Shown here: positions 7,060 to 16,181 of the stretch, piece by piece
How the letters are laid out: every line of letters begins with the position of its first letter
Numbering within the stretch: the first letter of the stretch is position 1
From: Flemingiibacterium sp045578725
GTDB taxonomy: Bacteria > Bacillota > Clostridia > Oscillospirales > CAG-272
Length of the DNA: 64,000 nt
Reading direction: 5' to 3'
Assembly: GCA_045578725.1 (NCBI GenBank)
Contig: JAZNKS010000086.1
Location: 1-64,000 of the forward strand
Program-made: the position numbers and the translations under genes
The notes under the pieces: generated by a model
Told to the model about the DNA's origin: nothing
Database searches by the model: none
The model's input: only the letters and a program-made list of their open reading frames with translations

Positions 7060-8526
7060 TTATTCTTCTTCGGCGTACTTGGTGAGAAGATCCTTCATCT
7101 GGGTTTCCAGCAGGGACTTCTGGGAGGCCGCGCGGGAAGCGAAGGTATCGGCGCCGCCGCTCATCAGCATATGGTCGAAGGGACGGCCGACAACCGAGGC
7201 GTGAATCTCGGCGAAGTCATACCATGCGCCCTCCATGATCAGATCCAGCATATGCGCGGATTCGTCATCGCGGATGTATTTGCCTTTGAGGACGGTATCG
7301 AAATACGCGGGGGTGACCTTCTGGTAGGAATATTCGCTCATCAGTTCAAGGAAGATGCTGACCATCTCGGGGTCGCGGCAGGTGGTCGGGATGCAGATCT
7401 GCGAATAGGAGTCGCCGGAGGTGTTGTAGTACGCTTCCTGATCCTCATCGAACTTGGGGTTCGGGAGGATGCCGTAATCATCCTCCATGTCGCGGAACTG
7501 CTCGGTTTTCAGAAGGCGGTGATTGTAGAAGAGGCAATGGCCGTCACGGAGCATTTCCTCGTGATTCTCCTCGGCGTTGTACATGGTACCGTTTTCGTTG
7601 ACGAGCTTGTTGAAGGCTTCGACGATGGCGAGGTTCTTTTCGTTGAAGAAATCCCATTCCCATGCGCCGTCGCCATCCGGGACAACATTGGAGAGGCCGC
7701 CTGCAACCGCAAAGTCAAAGACCGAGTCGCGGGGCAGATACCAGCCGTAGAAGTCTTCCATATCCCGCTCGGTGTTGCCGTTCAGATCGCGGTAGACATC
7801 CTTGACGTAGGTGGAGAAGAGATCCCATGTCCATTTGCCTTCCTCGACGAGGGCATAGAGATTGACATCCGGGAGATATTCCGCGGCCTTGACCTTGTTG
7901 AAGAAGACGCCGCGGCGGTAGGTGACGGTGGTGAGGTTGATATCGCCGACGACCGAATAGAGCTTGTCATAGACGGTGGCGGTTTCGATATAATTCTGAT
8001 GCCACCAGGGCTTTTCGGAATCGAAGTAGGGCATATCGTAGAGGTTCATGTACACGCCGTCCACAGCCAGCATCGGGTTGCAGTAGGCGTAGAAGGAGAT
8101 GACATCGTAGGAATTGTCGCCGGCGAAGACCTCCTGACGGACGGTATCCATGAAGGTGGTGTGATCGCCCCAGCCGCCAGGCCGCTCGATCAGCGCGATT
8201 CTTACGTTCATCGTATCCTCGACATGAAGATTGCGGTCATAGATGGCATCGTTGACAATGTCGCCGGTTTCCTCCTCGGCCTTGAATTCCTTGAGGAACT
8301 GCTCGGCGGAGCGGGTGAGGATGGTGACGGTGTCGCCGTTGTAATTGATTTCGGCGGGAACATCGGCCTTGACGGCATCGCGGCCGGTGAGCTCATCGGT
8401 ATTGTCGGGCGCGGTGGAATCGGATGCGGGCGGTGCCGAGGTGTCGGCGGGGGCATCGCCGCCGCAGGATGCCATAGCCGAAGCGGTCAGAATGGCGCAA
8501 AGAAGCAGGGAAAGCGAACGTTTCAT
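7060..8526 (-). CDS. Extracellular solute-binding lipoprotein, subgroup A (copy A1)
   Basis: A 488-residue family-1 type binding protein, expected to capture a sugar or oligosaccharide for an ABC importer outside the membrane. The signal peptide ends in a lipobox with Cys21 (AMASCGG). Subgroup A hallmarks are VTILTRSAEQFL, GDIVNDAIYDRN, YDVISFYAYCNPML and KPWWHQN, shared with the proteins at 17197 and, less closely, 18744. A Ca-binding-like loop (DLNGNTERDMED) precedes YGW. No permease or ATPase gene lies nearby, so it must use a transporter encoded elsewhere or act as a sensor. It has its own consensus promoter (8557-8585) and an AGGAGA ribosome site. Confidence 0.9.
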   Translation of the reverse strand: MKRSLSLLLCAILTASAMASCGGDAPADTSAPPASDSTAPDNTDELTGRDAVKADVPAEINYNGDTVTILTRSAEQFLKEFKAEEETGDIVNDAIYDRNLHVEDTMNVRIALIERPGGWGDHTTFMDTVRQEVFAGDNSYDVISFYAYCNPMLAVDGVYMNLYDMPYFDSEKPWWHQNYIETATVYDKLYSVVGDINLTTVTYRRGVFFNKVKAAEYLPDVNLYALVEEGKWTWDLFSTYVKDVYRDLNGNTERDMEDFYGWYLPRDSVFDFAVAGGLSNVVPDGDGAWEWDFFNEKNLAIVEAFNKLVNENGTMYNAEENHEEMLRDGHCLFYNHRLLKTEQFRDMEDDYGILPNPKFDEDQEAYYNTSGDSYSQICIPTTCRDPEMVSIFLELMSEYSYQKVTPAYFDTVLKGKYIRDDESAHMLDLIMEGAWYDFAEIHASVVGRPFDHMLMSGGADTFASRAASQKSLLETQMKDLLTKYAEEE

Positions 8527-8556
8527 GGCGGATCTCCTTTGATTTTGATTAAGGAT

Positions 8557-8585
8557 ATTATAGCACGGCGGGGAGCGTTTGTCAA
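8557..8585 (-). promoter_or_regulatory. Consensus promoter of solute-binding protein gene A1
   Basis: TTGACA (8580-8585), 17 bp, TATAAT (8557-8562) on the minus strand, with TGC directly before the -10 (extended -10). Confidence 0.85.
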
Positions 8586-8640
8586 TCGACTCTTCGCAGA
8601 TTCCGGCGGGGAATCGGTCTGCGGATGGAAGAATCGGGAC

Positions 8641-8672
8641 AAAAAAGCGCCTGCCGTTTTGTACGGCAGGCG
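8641..8672 (-). terminator. Terminator of solute-binding protein gene B1
   Basis: On the minus strand CGCCTGCCGT pairs with ACGGCAGGCG and is followed by six T residues. Confidence 0.85.
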
Positions 8673-8678
8673 GCGGTG

Positions 8679-10148
8679 TTATTCAATATCGTTGAAGAGC
8701 TCGATGTAATCCTCGATCTTTTCGATGGCGGCCGCTTCACCGGCGGCGTATTTCGATGCGAAATCGGCGGTCTTTTCCTGGATCGTGGTGCGCGGGTTGA
8801 CAACCGTGAAGCCAAAGATATTGGCCGTATCGATCGTACAGCCATCGCGGATCAGATCGATCATCGCGGCGGAGGCATCATCGCGCGCGTACTTGTATTT
8901 CAGGAGCAGATCGTAGTATTCGGGCAGAACATTCTTGTAGCCCTCGAAGGCCAGCTCCTCCATGACAGCGCAGACCGCATCAAACTTGGTGCAGTTGGAG
9001 GGAACGGCCATCATGCGCATGATATCGTGGGTGGTGGAAACATAATCCTCCTGCGATGCATCAAAGAGAGGGGCAGGGATGATGCCGTAGTCATCCTTCA
9101 TTTCGCGCATGGCCTCGGCGGTATAGAAGAAGCCGAACTGGAACATATGATTGCCCTCGATGAAGTAATTCCGCGCTTCGACATCGGCATTGTAATTGTA
9201 GACACCGCTGTAGGGATAGCCGCCCTCGGTTTCATAGACCAGCTTGTAGAGCTTATCGTAGACATCCACGGTGTGCTCGTTGTTGATGACGAGATAGGGA
9301 TTGCCGTCTTCATCGCGCTCGGAAATCTTCACATCGGCGCCGAAATAGAGGATATCGATGTTGTTGTAATCGTTGATGGCAAAGCCCAGACGGTCGCCGA
9401 GATTGGTCTTGCCGTCGTTGTTGATGTCCGAATAGACATCGGCCGAGATCTGCTGCAGACGCTCCCAGGTCCAGGTCTTGTCAAGAACCTCCTGATAAAG
9501 CCCATCGGGATTTCCGTAGAAGTCCTCGAACATCGCCTTGTTGTAGAAGACGCATCCGAGGCACCGGGTGCGGTCCACCGCATAGTCGCCGACCATCATG
9601 AAGACCCGGTCATTGCCCATCGTCAGCGCATCCATGTAATCGCGGTCCCACCAGGGCTTGTCAAAATCGAAGTAAGGAGCGCCGAAAAGATTCATGTACA
9701 GGCCCTCGGTTGCCAGCTTGACGGAATTCCACTGCACGAGGTGGAAGAGATCGTAGGAGGTATCGTCCGCCATGACGAGCTTCGTGACCTCGGCGCCGGT
9801 ATTGGAGGTGGAAACACCGGAATTGAAATAATTCAGCTTGCAGTTGAGGCGGCCCTCAACGGCACGGTTGGCATTGAAGATCGCATCGTCGAGGGTTTCA
9901 CCGGTCAGCTCGCCGGCGATATCGACAAAGGTTTCGGCAACGGAGGCCGCCTTAGTGGTGTACCAGATGTTGATCGTTTCCTCACCAAGATCGGTGCCGG
10001 CCGGAACGCCGGAATGCTCGGCGGTTTCAGCGGGAGTGGTGTCGCCGGCAACGGAATCGGCGGTGGTATCGGTTGACGCATCGGAGCCGCAGGCCGTCAG
10101 CGGGGCCGCGGCCAGCAGAGCGGCCAGAAAAAGCGGAAGTTTTTTCAT
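8679..10148 (-). CDS. Extracellular solute-binding lipoprotein, subgroup B (copy B1)
   Basis: A 489-residue binding lipoprotein. The start at 10148 gives a clean signal peptide (MKKLPLFLAALLAAAPLTAC, Cys20) after GAAGGAG; longer in-frame starts would run into the promoter. Subgroup B marks are INIWYTTKAASVAETFVDIA, GETLDDAIFNANRAVE, a DRTRCLG segment and HDIMRMMAVP. The EF-hand-like loop DINNDGKTNLGD precedes RLGF. Closest relatives in the window are the genes at 10275, 13091 and 22365. It is monocistronic, with its own promoter and terminator, and no transport partners are adjacent. The substrate is unknown, and carbohydrate is inferred from the neighbourhood. Confidence 0.9.
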   Translation of the reverse strand: MKKLPLFLAALLAAAPLTACGSDASTDTTADSVAGDTTPAETAEHSGVPAGTDLGEETINIWYTTKAASVAETFVDIAGELTGETLDDAIFNANRAVEGRLNCKLNYFNSGVSTSNTGAEVTKLVMADDTSYDLFHLVQWNSVKLATEGLYMNLFGAPYFDFDKPWWDRDYMDALTMGNDRVFMMVGDYAVDRTRCLGCVFYNKAMFEDFYGNPDGLYQEVLDKTWTWERLQQISADVYSDINNDGKTNLGDRLGFAINDYNNIDILYFGADVKISERDEDGNPYLVINNEHTVDVYDKLYKLVYETEGGYPYSGVYNYNADVEARNYFIEGNHMFQFGFFYTAEAMREMKDDYGIIPAPLFDASQEDYVSTTHDIMRMMAVPSNCTKFDAVCAVMEELAFEGYKNVLPEYYDLLLKYKYARDDASAAMIDLIRDGCTIDTANIFGFTVVNPRTTIQEKTADFASKYAAGEAAAIEKIEDYIELFNDIE

Positions 10149-10184
10149 GGGAAAATCTCCTTCATTGAATTCGGTAGTGTCAGT

Positions 10185-10213
10185 ATTATAGCACAGCAGA
10201 AAAGGTTTGTCAA
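10185..10213 (-). promoter_or_regulatory. Consensus promoter of solute-binding protein gene B1
   Basis: TTGACA (10208-10213), 17 bp, TATAAT (10185-10190), again with an extended TGC before the -10. Confidence 0.85.
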
Positions 10214-10220
10214 TATAACA

Positions 10221-10265
10221 AAAAGAAGTCTGCCGCACGAGCTTTAGTGCATACGGCAGACTTCG
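10221..10265 (-). terminator. Terminator of solute-binding protein gene B2
   Basis: On the minus strand GAAGTCTGCCG pairs with CGGCAGACTTC, followed by T residues; an inner GCAC/GTGC pairing extends the stem. Confidence 0.75.
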
Positions 10266-10274
10266 GTTTTTGAA

Positions 10275-11744
10275 TTATTCCACGGAAAGGAACTTATCAA
10301 CGAACTGATCGATTGAGTCCTTTGCAAAGGATTCGTTTGCGGCGTATTCAGAGGCGAAATCGCTCTTTTCGTTCTGGATGAGCTTGCGGGTGATGTAGCC
10401 CATATTGCCGAAGGGATCGCGGTAGACATAGGCAATATCGGTGCGGCAGGTATCGCGGATGAGATCCAGCATGGCGGCCGAAGCATCGTCGCGGACATAT
10501 TTGTCCTTCAGCGCTACCTCGTAATAGACGGGCAGGAGATTCTGCCAGCCCTCGAAGGACATCTCCTCCAGCACGGCGCAGACCGAATCGACCTTCGTAC
10601 AGTTGGCGGGCAGGACCATCATGCGCATGATGTCGTGGACGGTGCTGACATAATTCTCCTGGGTTTCATCGAGCTTGGGCATAGGCACGATGCCGTAATC
10701 GTCACGCATATCACGCATGGCCTCGGCGGTGTAGAAGAAGGCAAAGTGGAACATCGATTTGCCGTCGATGAAATGGGTGAGATTGTCCATGGCCGCCGTT
10801 GAATAGAGGCCGCCCTCGGTTTCATAGACCAGCGAATAGAGCTTGTTGACCGCTTGGATGGTGTGCTCGCTGTTCAAGACAAGGGAAGGGATGTCATCAT
10901 CGCCGCGCTCGGTGACGCGGACATCGGCACCGTAGAAAAGGGCATCCATGTTGTTGGTGCCGTTGACAGGGAAGCCGAGCCGGTCAGCCATGTCGGTTTT
11001 GCCGTTGTTATTGAGATCGCTGTAAACCTCGGCTGAAATTTCACGAAGGCGATCATAGGTCCACTTTCCTTCCAGTACCTCCTCGTAAAGCCCGTCCGGA
11101 TTTCCGTAGAAATCGTTATACAGGGCCTTGTTGTAGAAGACGGCGGACAGACAGCGGGTACGGTCGATCGCATAGTCGCCGACAAGCGCAAAGAGATGAT
11201 CCTCGCTGACGGTCATCTCCTTCATATACGCGCCGTCCCACCACCTTTCATCCAGCGAAAGATAGGGCGCATCGGCAATGTTTAAGAAGATGCCGTCGGC
11301 GGCCAGCGGTGCGGCGTTGTACTGGATGACATGATAGAGATCGTAGGCGGTATCGTCGGCAAGAACCATTGTCTTGACAAAATCCGCGGTTTCACTTGAG
11401 CTTGCTCCGGTATCATGGAAGATGAGATCGCACCTCAGCCGCTCTTCGACGGCGCGGTTGAGATTGAAAACGGCATCATCGAGCACATCGCCGGTCATTT
11501 CTCCGGCAATATCGACAAAGGTTTCAACCGCCGAGGCGGCCTTTGCGAAGGACCAGATGTTGATCTCTTCTTCTCCAAGATCCATTCCGGCCGGAACACC
11601 GGAGGTGATTGCCGGCTCCGTATCGGCGGCCGATGTGGTGGAAGCGGGAGCGGTGGAATCGTCGGGCGGCGTAACGGAGCCGCAGGAAGCACAGAGGGAG
11701 AGAATCAGGGCGAGGGTAAGCAGGCGGGTCAGACGGTATTTCAT
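10275..11744 (-). CDS. Extracellular solute-binding lipoprotein, subgroup B (copy B2)
   Basis: A 489-residue binding lipoprotein closely related to B1. The ATG at 11744 is preferred because GAAAGG lies at proper spacing and the protein then opens MKYRLTRLLTLALILSLCASC (lipid Cys21). It has VPAGMDLGEEEINIWSFAKA, DDAVFNLNRAVEERL, DRTRCLSAVFYNK, and an EF-hand-like loop DLNNNGKTDMAD. It has its own promoter (11830-11858). A 12-bp palindrome (11800-11811) lies just downstream of the transcription start and could be a repressor operator. No permease genes are adjacent. Confidence 0.9.
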   Translation of the reverse strand: MKYRLTRLLTLALILSLCASCGSVTPPDDSTAPASTTSAADTEPAITSGVPAGMDLGEEEINIWSFAKAASAVETFVDIAGEMTGDVLDDAVFNLNRAVEERLRCDLIFHDTGASSSETADFVKTMVLADDTAYDLYHVIQYNAAPLAADGIFLNIADAPYLSLDERWWDGAYMKEMTVSEDHLFALVGDYAIDRTRCLSAVFYNKALYNDFYGNPDGLYEEVLEGKWTYDRLREISAEVYSDLNNNGKTDMADRLGFPVNGTNNMDALFYGADVRVTERGDDDIPSLVLNSEHTIQAVNKLYSLVYETEGGLYSTAAMDNLTHFIDGKSMFHFAFFYTAEAMRDMRDDYGIVPMPKLDETQENYVSTVHDIMRMMVLPANCTKVDSVCAVLEEMSFEGWQNLLPVYYEVALKDKYVRDDASAAMLDLIRDTCRTDIAYVYRDPFGNMGYITRKLIQNEKSDFASEYAANESFAKDSIDQFVDKFLSVE

Positions 11745-11799
11745 GGCAGACATCCTTTCGTGCAGTTTGTTAAGTGTGATGCAGCTTAAATCCTGAAAT

Positions 11800-11811
11800 G
11801 TTAACGTTAAC
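11800..11811. promoter_or_regulatory. Perfect 12-bp palindrome, candidate operator
   Basis: GTTAACGTTAAC lies 19 bp downstream of the -10 box of the B2 promoter (11830-11835), roughly +12 to +23. A palindrome with a central CG is typical of LacI-family operators, and this position suits a roadblock repressor. No LacI gene is in the window, so the regulator is unknown. Confidence 0.5.
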
Positions 11812-11829
11812 CGAACGTTGTACAATTTA

Positions 11830-11858
11830 ATTATACATGATACCCGGATAATTGTCAA
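11830..11858 (-). promoter_or_regulatory. Consensus promoter of solute-binding protein gene B2
   Basis: TTGACA (11853-11858), 17 bp, TATAAT (11830-11835) on the minus strand. Confidence 0.85.
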
Positions 11859-11900
11859 GGGAAAATAGAAAAAAAGCGCTTTCGCGCCCGAATACATCGG

Positions 11901-11990
11901 TTTTTATGTGCACAGCACATAAAAATGGAACCCTCAATGGGTTCCAGGATGTATTTGCTGGGGGCTGTTGCATCGAAATGCAACAGCCCC
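11901..11990. repeat. Three consecutive hairpins downstream of an AraC gene
   Basis: TTTTTATGTG/CACATAAAAA (11901-11925), GGAACCC/GGGTTCC (11927-11945) and GGGGCTGTTGCAT/ATGCAACAGCCCC (11961-11990). The last is a copy of a hairpin found as a terminator at 14609 and 18681, but here it lacks a T-run. Together they probably end transcription of the AraC gene (minus strand). Confidence 0.6.
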
Positions 11991-12026
11991 TGGAGTGCCT
12001 GCAAAAGAAGCAAGGCTTTCGGTGCT

Positions 12027-12923
12027 TCACGGTTCGGGAAAATCGGGGGTAACGGAAGCACGGTATTCGCTCGGAAGCTGTCCGGTATACTTTTGGAAGG
12101 AGTCTTTGAAGTAGGAATAATCTCCGAATCCGGCAAGGCGGGCAATTTCAAAGAGGGGAAGATGGCAGGTCTGCGTCCAGGTCATGAATTGCGTGGCCAT
12201 CTCAATCCGATACCGGGTCAGAAAATCCGTGAAGGTGCAGCCAAGATGCATCCGGCACCGATGACAGAAGTGACTCTTGCTGTAAGAAAAGGCGGCGCTG
12301 ATGTCCTCGGTGGAAACCGGTTCGGCGTAATGCGCGCTGACAAATTCGGTTACAGCGCGGATGAATTCAAGCTCCTTGGGGGGAGCGACCGCATCGGAGC
12401 GAAGATAGTGCTCAAGCAGATCGGCCGCCATCAGCTCGACCCGAGCGGTAATACGGCAGTCATCAAAGAGTGTCCGGCGCAGCTGGAGTGTTTCGATCAA
12501 TGGGAAGGAAGCGCGGATGCCGTCAGCTTCAGGATCCCCGGCGGGGATATAGCTCTGAAAGCGGCGGCGGCCGGCGCTCACCGAGCGAAGAAGCTCACAA
12601 GCGCTGCGGGGAAGGGCTCGTTCGGCAATCTCCGATTCAAATATGAGAAAATAATAGGATACCGGCCCGAGCGAGATGTCCGTGATACAGCTGTGCCGGT
12701 CATAGGGATGGCAGATGAGAAGATCGCCGGGGGACAGCTCATAGTCCTGCCCGTTCAGGGTGACGCGGGTCAGGCCCTCGGTGGCCAGCAGGATCTCATA
12801 GGAATTCTGCGCGTGCATCCCTACCATATGATAAGGCGGCAGACCGATCTCCTCGGCGCGGCGCCGGTGGCGGATGAAAACGGGAATGTTGACAAAGTAG
12901 CGGGAATAGGAGCGGTCGATCAA
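12027..12923 (-). CDS. AraC family transcriptional regulator (1)
   Basis: A two-domain regulator: an N-terminal cupin-like sensor region (HMVGMHAQNSYEILLATEG, LSPGDLLICHPYDRHSC) and a C-terminal pair of helix-turn-helices (YSKSHFCHRCRMHLGCTF; LFEIARLAGFGDYSYFKDSF). A GTG at 12950 is in frame, but it falls only about five bases after the predicted transcription start. The TTG at 12923 has AGAAAGGG nine bases upstream, so I start there (298 aa). It is divergent from solute-binding gene B3, with -35 boxes 44 bp apart, and probably controls that gene in response to the bound sugar. Confidence 0.88.
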   Translation of the reverse strand: MIDRSYSRYFVNIPVFIRHRRRAEEIGLPPYHMVGMHAQNSYEILLATEGLTRVTLNGQDYELSPGDLLICHPYDRHSCITDISLGPVSYYFLIFESEIAERALPRSACELLRSVSAGRRRFQSYIPAGDPEADGIRASFPLIETLQLRRTLFDDCRITARVELMAADLLEHYLRSDAVAPPKELEFIRAVTEFVSAHYAEPVSTEDISAAFSYSKSHFCHRCRMHLGCTFTDFLTRYRIEMATQFMTWTQTCHLPLFEIARLAGFGDYSYFKDSFQKYTGQLPSEYRASVTPDFPEP

Positions 12924-12961
12924 AGGATTCAGCCCTTTCTGCAAATGCACTTCTTATATAC

Positions 12962-12990
12962 AGCATATCACATTCCAGCCCGCTTGTCAA
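12962..12990 (-). promoter_or_regulatory. Promoter of AraC regulator 1
   Basis: TTGACA (12985-12990), 17 bp, TATGCT (12962-12967) on the minus strand. Confidence 0.75.
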
Positions 12991-13021
12991 GCCAAAAAAC
13001 ACAATCCAGCCCTGTTATACC

Positions 13022-13038
13022 GCAATCGTGCGGATTGC
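13022..13038. promoter_or_regulatory. Inverted repeat overlapping the -35 box of gene B3
   Basis: GCAATC-GTGCG-GATTGC lies between the divergent AraC and B3 promoters and overlaps the B3 -35. It is a candidate regulator binding site, although AraC proteins more often bind direct repeats. Confidence 0.35.
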
Positions 13039-13063
13039 AAGGACGGCCGGTTTGTGGTATACT
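13035..13063 (+). promoter_or_regulatory. Promoter of solute-binding protein gene B3
   Basis: TTGCAA (13035-13040), 17 bp, TATACT (13058-13063). Confidence 0.75.
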
Positions 13064-13090
13064 GTTAAAAAAAGAAAAGGAGTTGTCTGT

Positions 13091-14575
13091 ATGAAAATTT
13101 CCGATAAGCGAATCGCCGCTCTTCTGGCTGTGCTGATGAGCCTGGGCCTTGCTTCCTGCACTAAAACGGATCCGGCTCCCGGACCCGGGACCGGATTATC
13201 AACCGATTCCGCCGCCGAATCCGGCCCCGTGTCGGGTGTACCCGCCGGTACGGATTTTGACGGTGAGGAAGTTCGTATCTGGTACACCACCACAGCCTCA
13301 TCCGCAACCGAATCGCTGATCGATATCGCGGGCGAGCTGACCGGCGATGTGTTGGACGATGCGATTTTCAATGCCAACAAACGGGTCGAGGAAAAGCTCG
13401 GCGTATCGCTGGATTTCTATAATTCCGGAATCCCGTCCGGACAGACCGGCGACGAGGTGCGCAAGCTGGTGATGGCGGATGTGGACGAATACGATCTCTT
13501 TCATTCCACTCAATGGAACACCGCGGCGCTGGCCGCCGAGGGGCTCTTTCTCAATATGGCCGATGCCGATTATCTGAGTCTGGATCAGCCCTGGTGGGAC
13601 GGCGGCTACATGAAGGAGATGACCATCGGCGAGGATCGGATCTATGCGCTGGTCGGCGACTATGCCATCGACCGCACACGCTGTCTGTCCTGCGTTTTCT
13701 ACAATAAGGCAATGTTTGAGGATTTCTGGGGGAATGCCGATGCCCTGTACAGGGAAGTGCTGGACGGCAGCTGGACGATGGATCGGATGCGGCAGATTTC
13801 CGCCGATGTTTATGAGGATCTGAACAGTGACGGCGAAATGAGCCGGGAGGATCGGCTGGGCTACTGTGTCAGCGGCGGCAACAATAACGATGCGCTTTTC
13901 TATGCGACCGGCGCGCGTGTCACCTCCCGCGATGAGGATGACAATCCGATCATCACGATGAACAACGAGCGTACCGTCGCCGCCATTGAAAAGCTCTATC
14001 AGATTGCCTATGAAACGGACGGCGGCTTCTATTCGGGCACCGGAAGCGAGAATTCGCTGGCCGACCGGAATCGGTTCACCGATGGCGGTTCGATGTTCTT
14101 CTTCGGCTTCTTCTATACCGCCGATGCCTTCCGGGATATGAAGGACGACTACGGTATCATTCCGACCCCCAAGCTCGACGAGGCACAGGAGGCGTACTGC
14201 TCGACCGTTCACGATATCATGCGGCTGATGGTGGTGCCCGCCAACTGCCGGAAGGCGGATGCGGTATCGGCCGTGCTGGAGGAGCTGGCTTTTGAGGGCT
14301 GGCAGAACGTCCTGCCCGCCTATTATGATACGGTGCTGAAGGATAAATATGTCCGCGACAACGATTCGGCGGCGATGCTGGATCTCATCCGCGACAACTG
14401 TCGTCCGGATATCGCCTATATCTACGGCGATGCCTTCGGACAGCTGGGATATGTCTACCGCGAGATGATGCAGGGAAAAAACAAGGACATCGTTTCGATG
14501 TACACCGCCCGGATCACCGCCGCCAATGAAAAGAGGGAGGCTTTTATTGAGCAGTTCCTCGGTGCGGGAAATTGA
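13091..14575 (+). CDS. Extracellular solute-binding lipoprotein, subgroup B (copy B3)
   Basis: 494 residues, starting at the ATG after AAAAGGAG. The lipobox is GLASC with Cys23, followed by a low-complexity P/G/S/T linker. Subgroup B motifs are VRIWYTTTASSATESLIDIA, DDAIFNANKRVEEKL, IDRTRCLSCVFYNKAMF and HDIMRLMVVP; the EF-hand-like loop is DLNSDGEMSRED. It is divergent from AraC regulator 1 and followed by a GH39-like glycosidase on the same strand, separated by a terminator and a new promoter. The trio looks like a small glycan-sensing unit whose permeases are encoded elsewhere. Confidence 0.9.
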   Translation: MKISDKRIAALLAVLMSLGLASCTKTDPAPGPGTGLSTDSAAESGPVSGVPAGTDFDGEEVRIWYTTTASSATESLIDIAGELTGDVLDDAIFNANKRVEEKLGVSLDFYNSGIPSGQTGDEVRKLVMADVDEYDLFHSTQWNTAALAAEGLFLNMADADYLSLDQPWWDGGYMKEMTIGEDRIYALVGDYAIDRTRCLSCVFYNKAMFEDFWGNADALYREVLDGSWTMDRMRQISADVYEDLNSDGEMSREDRLGYCVSGGNNNDALFYATGARVTSRDEDDNPIITMNNERTVAAIEKLYQIAYETDGGFYSGTGSENSLADRNRFTDGGSMFFFGFFYTADAFRDMKDDYGIIPTPKLDEAQEAYCSTVHDIMRLMVVPANCRKADAVSAVLEELAFEGWQNVLPAYYDTVLKDKYVRDNDSAAMLDLIRDNCRPDIAYIYGDAFGQLGYVYREMMQGKNKDIVSMYTARITAANEKREAFIEQFLGAGN

Positions 14576-14608
14576 CGGCAGCGGCATAGATAAAAATGGA
14601 AGAAAGCA

Positions 14609-14647
14609 AGGGGCTGCTGCACATCTGTGCAGCAGCCCCTTTTTTTG
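14609..14647 (+). terminator. Terminator of solute-binding protein gene B3
   Basis: AGGGGCTGCTGCAC pairs with GTGCAGCAGCCCCT and is followed by seven T residues; a relative of the hairpins at 11961 and 18681. Confidence 0.9.
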
Positions 14648-14665
14648 AAAGCTTCGGAAAAGGGA

Positions 14666-14694
14666 TTGCATTCCCGCTCGCGGTATGATATAAT
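14666..14694 (+). promoter_or_regulatory. Promoter of the GH39-like gene
   Basis: TTGCAT (14666-14671), 17 bp, TATAAT (14689-14694). Confidence 0.75.
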
Positions 14695-14748
14695 GAGTGT
14701 GCCCCCGGAAGAATCCGGCGGGAATCATGCCAAAAGGATGAAAAACAC

Positions 14749-16062
14749 ATGGAGCTTCTTCGATTTGATACCCAAAAACGGTATGGCGGCTTCAAGCCGC
14801 TGAATGCGGTCAATAACGGCCCCTGCCATAAACGGCATACAAACAGTCAGAGCCGGAGCAATCTGGCGGCATACCGGGATGCGAGGATTCCCTATGCGCG
14901 CTGTCACGATGCCTCGGAGCACGTTGGCTACGGCGGGGAGCACGTGGTGGATATCACCGCGATCTTTCCGGATTTTTCTGCGGATCCTTTGGATCCCGCA
15001 TCCTACGATTTTCCGGTGACGGACGAATACATTCAGATCACGCTGGAGGCGGGCACCCAGACCTTCTACCGGCTCGGGCAGAAGATCGAGCATTGGGTGA
15101 AAAAATACGGCACGCTTCCGCCCGCCGACTTTCACAAGTGGGCGGTGATCTGTGAGCACATCATCCGCCATTATAACGAAGGATGGGCGAACGGCTATCA
15201 TCTCGGCATCCGGTACTGGGAAATCTGGAACGAGCCGGACCTCGATGACGATGACAGCACGAACAAGCGCACATGGGGCGGATCAAAGGCGTTGTTCTTC
15301 GATTTCTTCGAGGTCGCCGCCAAGCATCTCAAGGCCTGCTTCCCGCATTTAAGGATCGGCGGCCCCGCACTCGCCGGAAAGATGAACTGGGCGGCGGATT
15401 TCCTGGCCGAGATGCACCGCCGGGAGGTACCGCTTGACTTCTTTTCCTGGCACATCTACTGCGTGGAGCCGGCGCAGATGCACAGGCGCTCCGAGACGGC
15501 ACGCCAGCTGATGGATGCAAACAGTTACGGTAATGCCGAGAGTATTATCAACGAGTGGAATTATGTGAAAAGCTGGGGAGAGGATTTCACTGAATCCGTA
15601 AAAACGATCATCGGCATGAAGGGCGCGGCGTTCACGATGGCCTGTATGGCGGCCGCGCAGAAAGCGCCCATCGATATGCTCATGTATTACGATGCGAAGC
15701 CGCATTTCTTCAACGGTCTGTTCGATTTCTATACGCTTGAAAGGCTGAAGGGCTACTATCCCTTCCTCTGGTACGGAATGCTGTACGATTATAACAGCGA
15801 AATCCGCTGTGAAGCAGAGCCGGAGGGGCTTTACACCCTCTGCGGTGCCGATAAGGACGGCCGGCTTCTCTGCATTATCGCCAACTATTCGGATGAAAAT
15901 CCCACCCCGCGACAGATCGGTCTGGATTTCGGACGGCCGGTCCGCTTCGATCTTCTTCGCCTTGATGAAACCCATGACGGCACCGCCGACGGTATGACGG
16001 ACGGGGCATCGATCCTTCTGCCGCCCAATTCCTGCGTGCTTCTGCAGGAAAGGGAGTGCTGA
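14749..16062 (+). CDS. GH39-like glycoside hydrolase (beta-xylosidase / alpha-iduronidase type)
   Basis: A 437-residue (beta/alpha)8 retaining glycosidase. The acid/base Glu is in RYWEIWNEPDLDDD, and the nucleophile Glu in ESIINEWNYV; FFSWHIY is another family motif. A C-terminal beta-sandwich begins near residue 350. There is no signal peptide, so it should act in the cytoplasm on imported oligosaccharides such as xylosides or glucuronosides; the exact substrate cannot be read. AAAAGGATG precedes the ATG at 14749. It stands downstream of binding-protein gene B3 with its own promoter. No T-run terminator follows, only an imperfect stem at about 16085-16130. Confidence 0.85.
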   Translation: MELLRFDTQKRYGGFKPLNAVNNGPCHKRHTNSQSRSNLAAYRDARIPYARCHDASEHVGYGGEHVVDITAIFPDFSADPLDPASYDFPVTDEYIQITLEAGTQTFYRLGQKIEHWVKKYGTLPPADFHKWAVICEHIIRHYNEGWANGYHLGIRYWEIWNEPDLDDDDSTNKRTWGGSKALFFDFFEVAAKHLKACFPHLRIGGPALAGKMNWAADFLAEMHRREVPLDFFSWHIYCVEPAQMHRRSETARQLMDANSYGNAESIINEWNYVKSWGEDFTESVKTIIGMKGAAFTMACMAAAQKAPIDMLMYYDAKPHFFNGLFDFYTLERLKGYYPFLWYGMLYDYNSEIRCEAEPEGLYTLCGADKDGRLLCIIANYSDENPTPRQIGLDFGRPVRFDLLRLDETHDGTADGMTDGASILLPPNSCVLLQEREC

Positions 16063-16181
16063 TCCCCCAAAAGAGAAAAGCTGTCGCCCCTTTGTATTTG
16101 TGCGGATTGGCACGAATACAAGGGGGCGGATGTTATATCATGTCACGTCTTCCTTCCCGGCTATGGGAGGGGGCGCATTTT

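Noticed and set aside
6745..8709. A 654-codon plus-strand open frame over the A1 binding-protein gene
   Set aside because: It is the shadow of the minus-strand gene; the promoter, signal peptide and terminators all belong to the minus strand.
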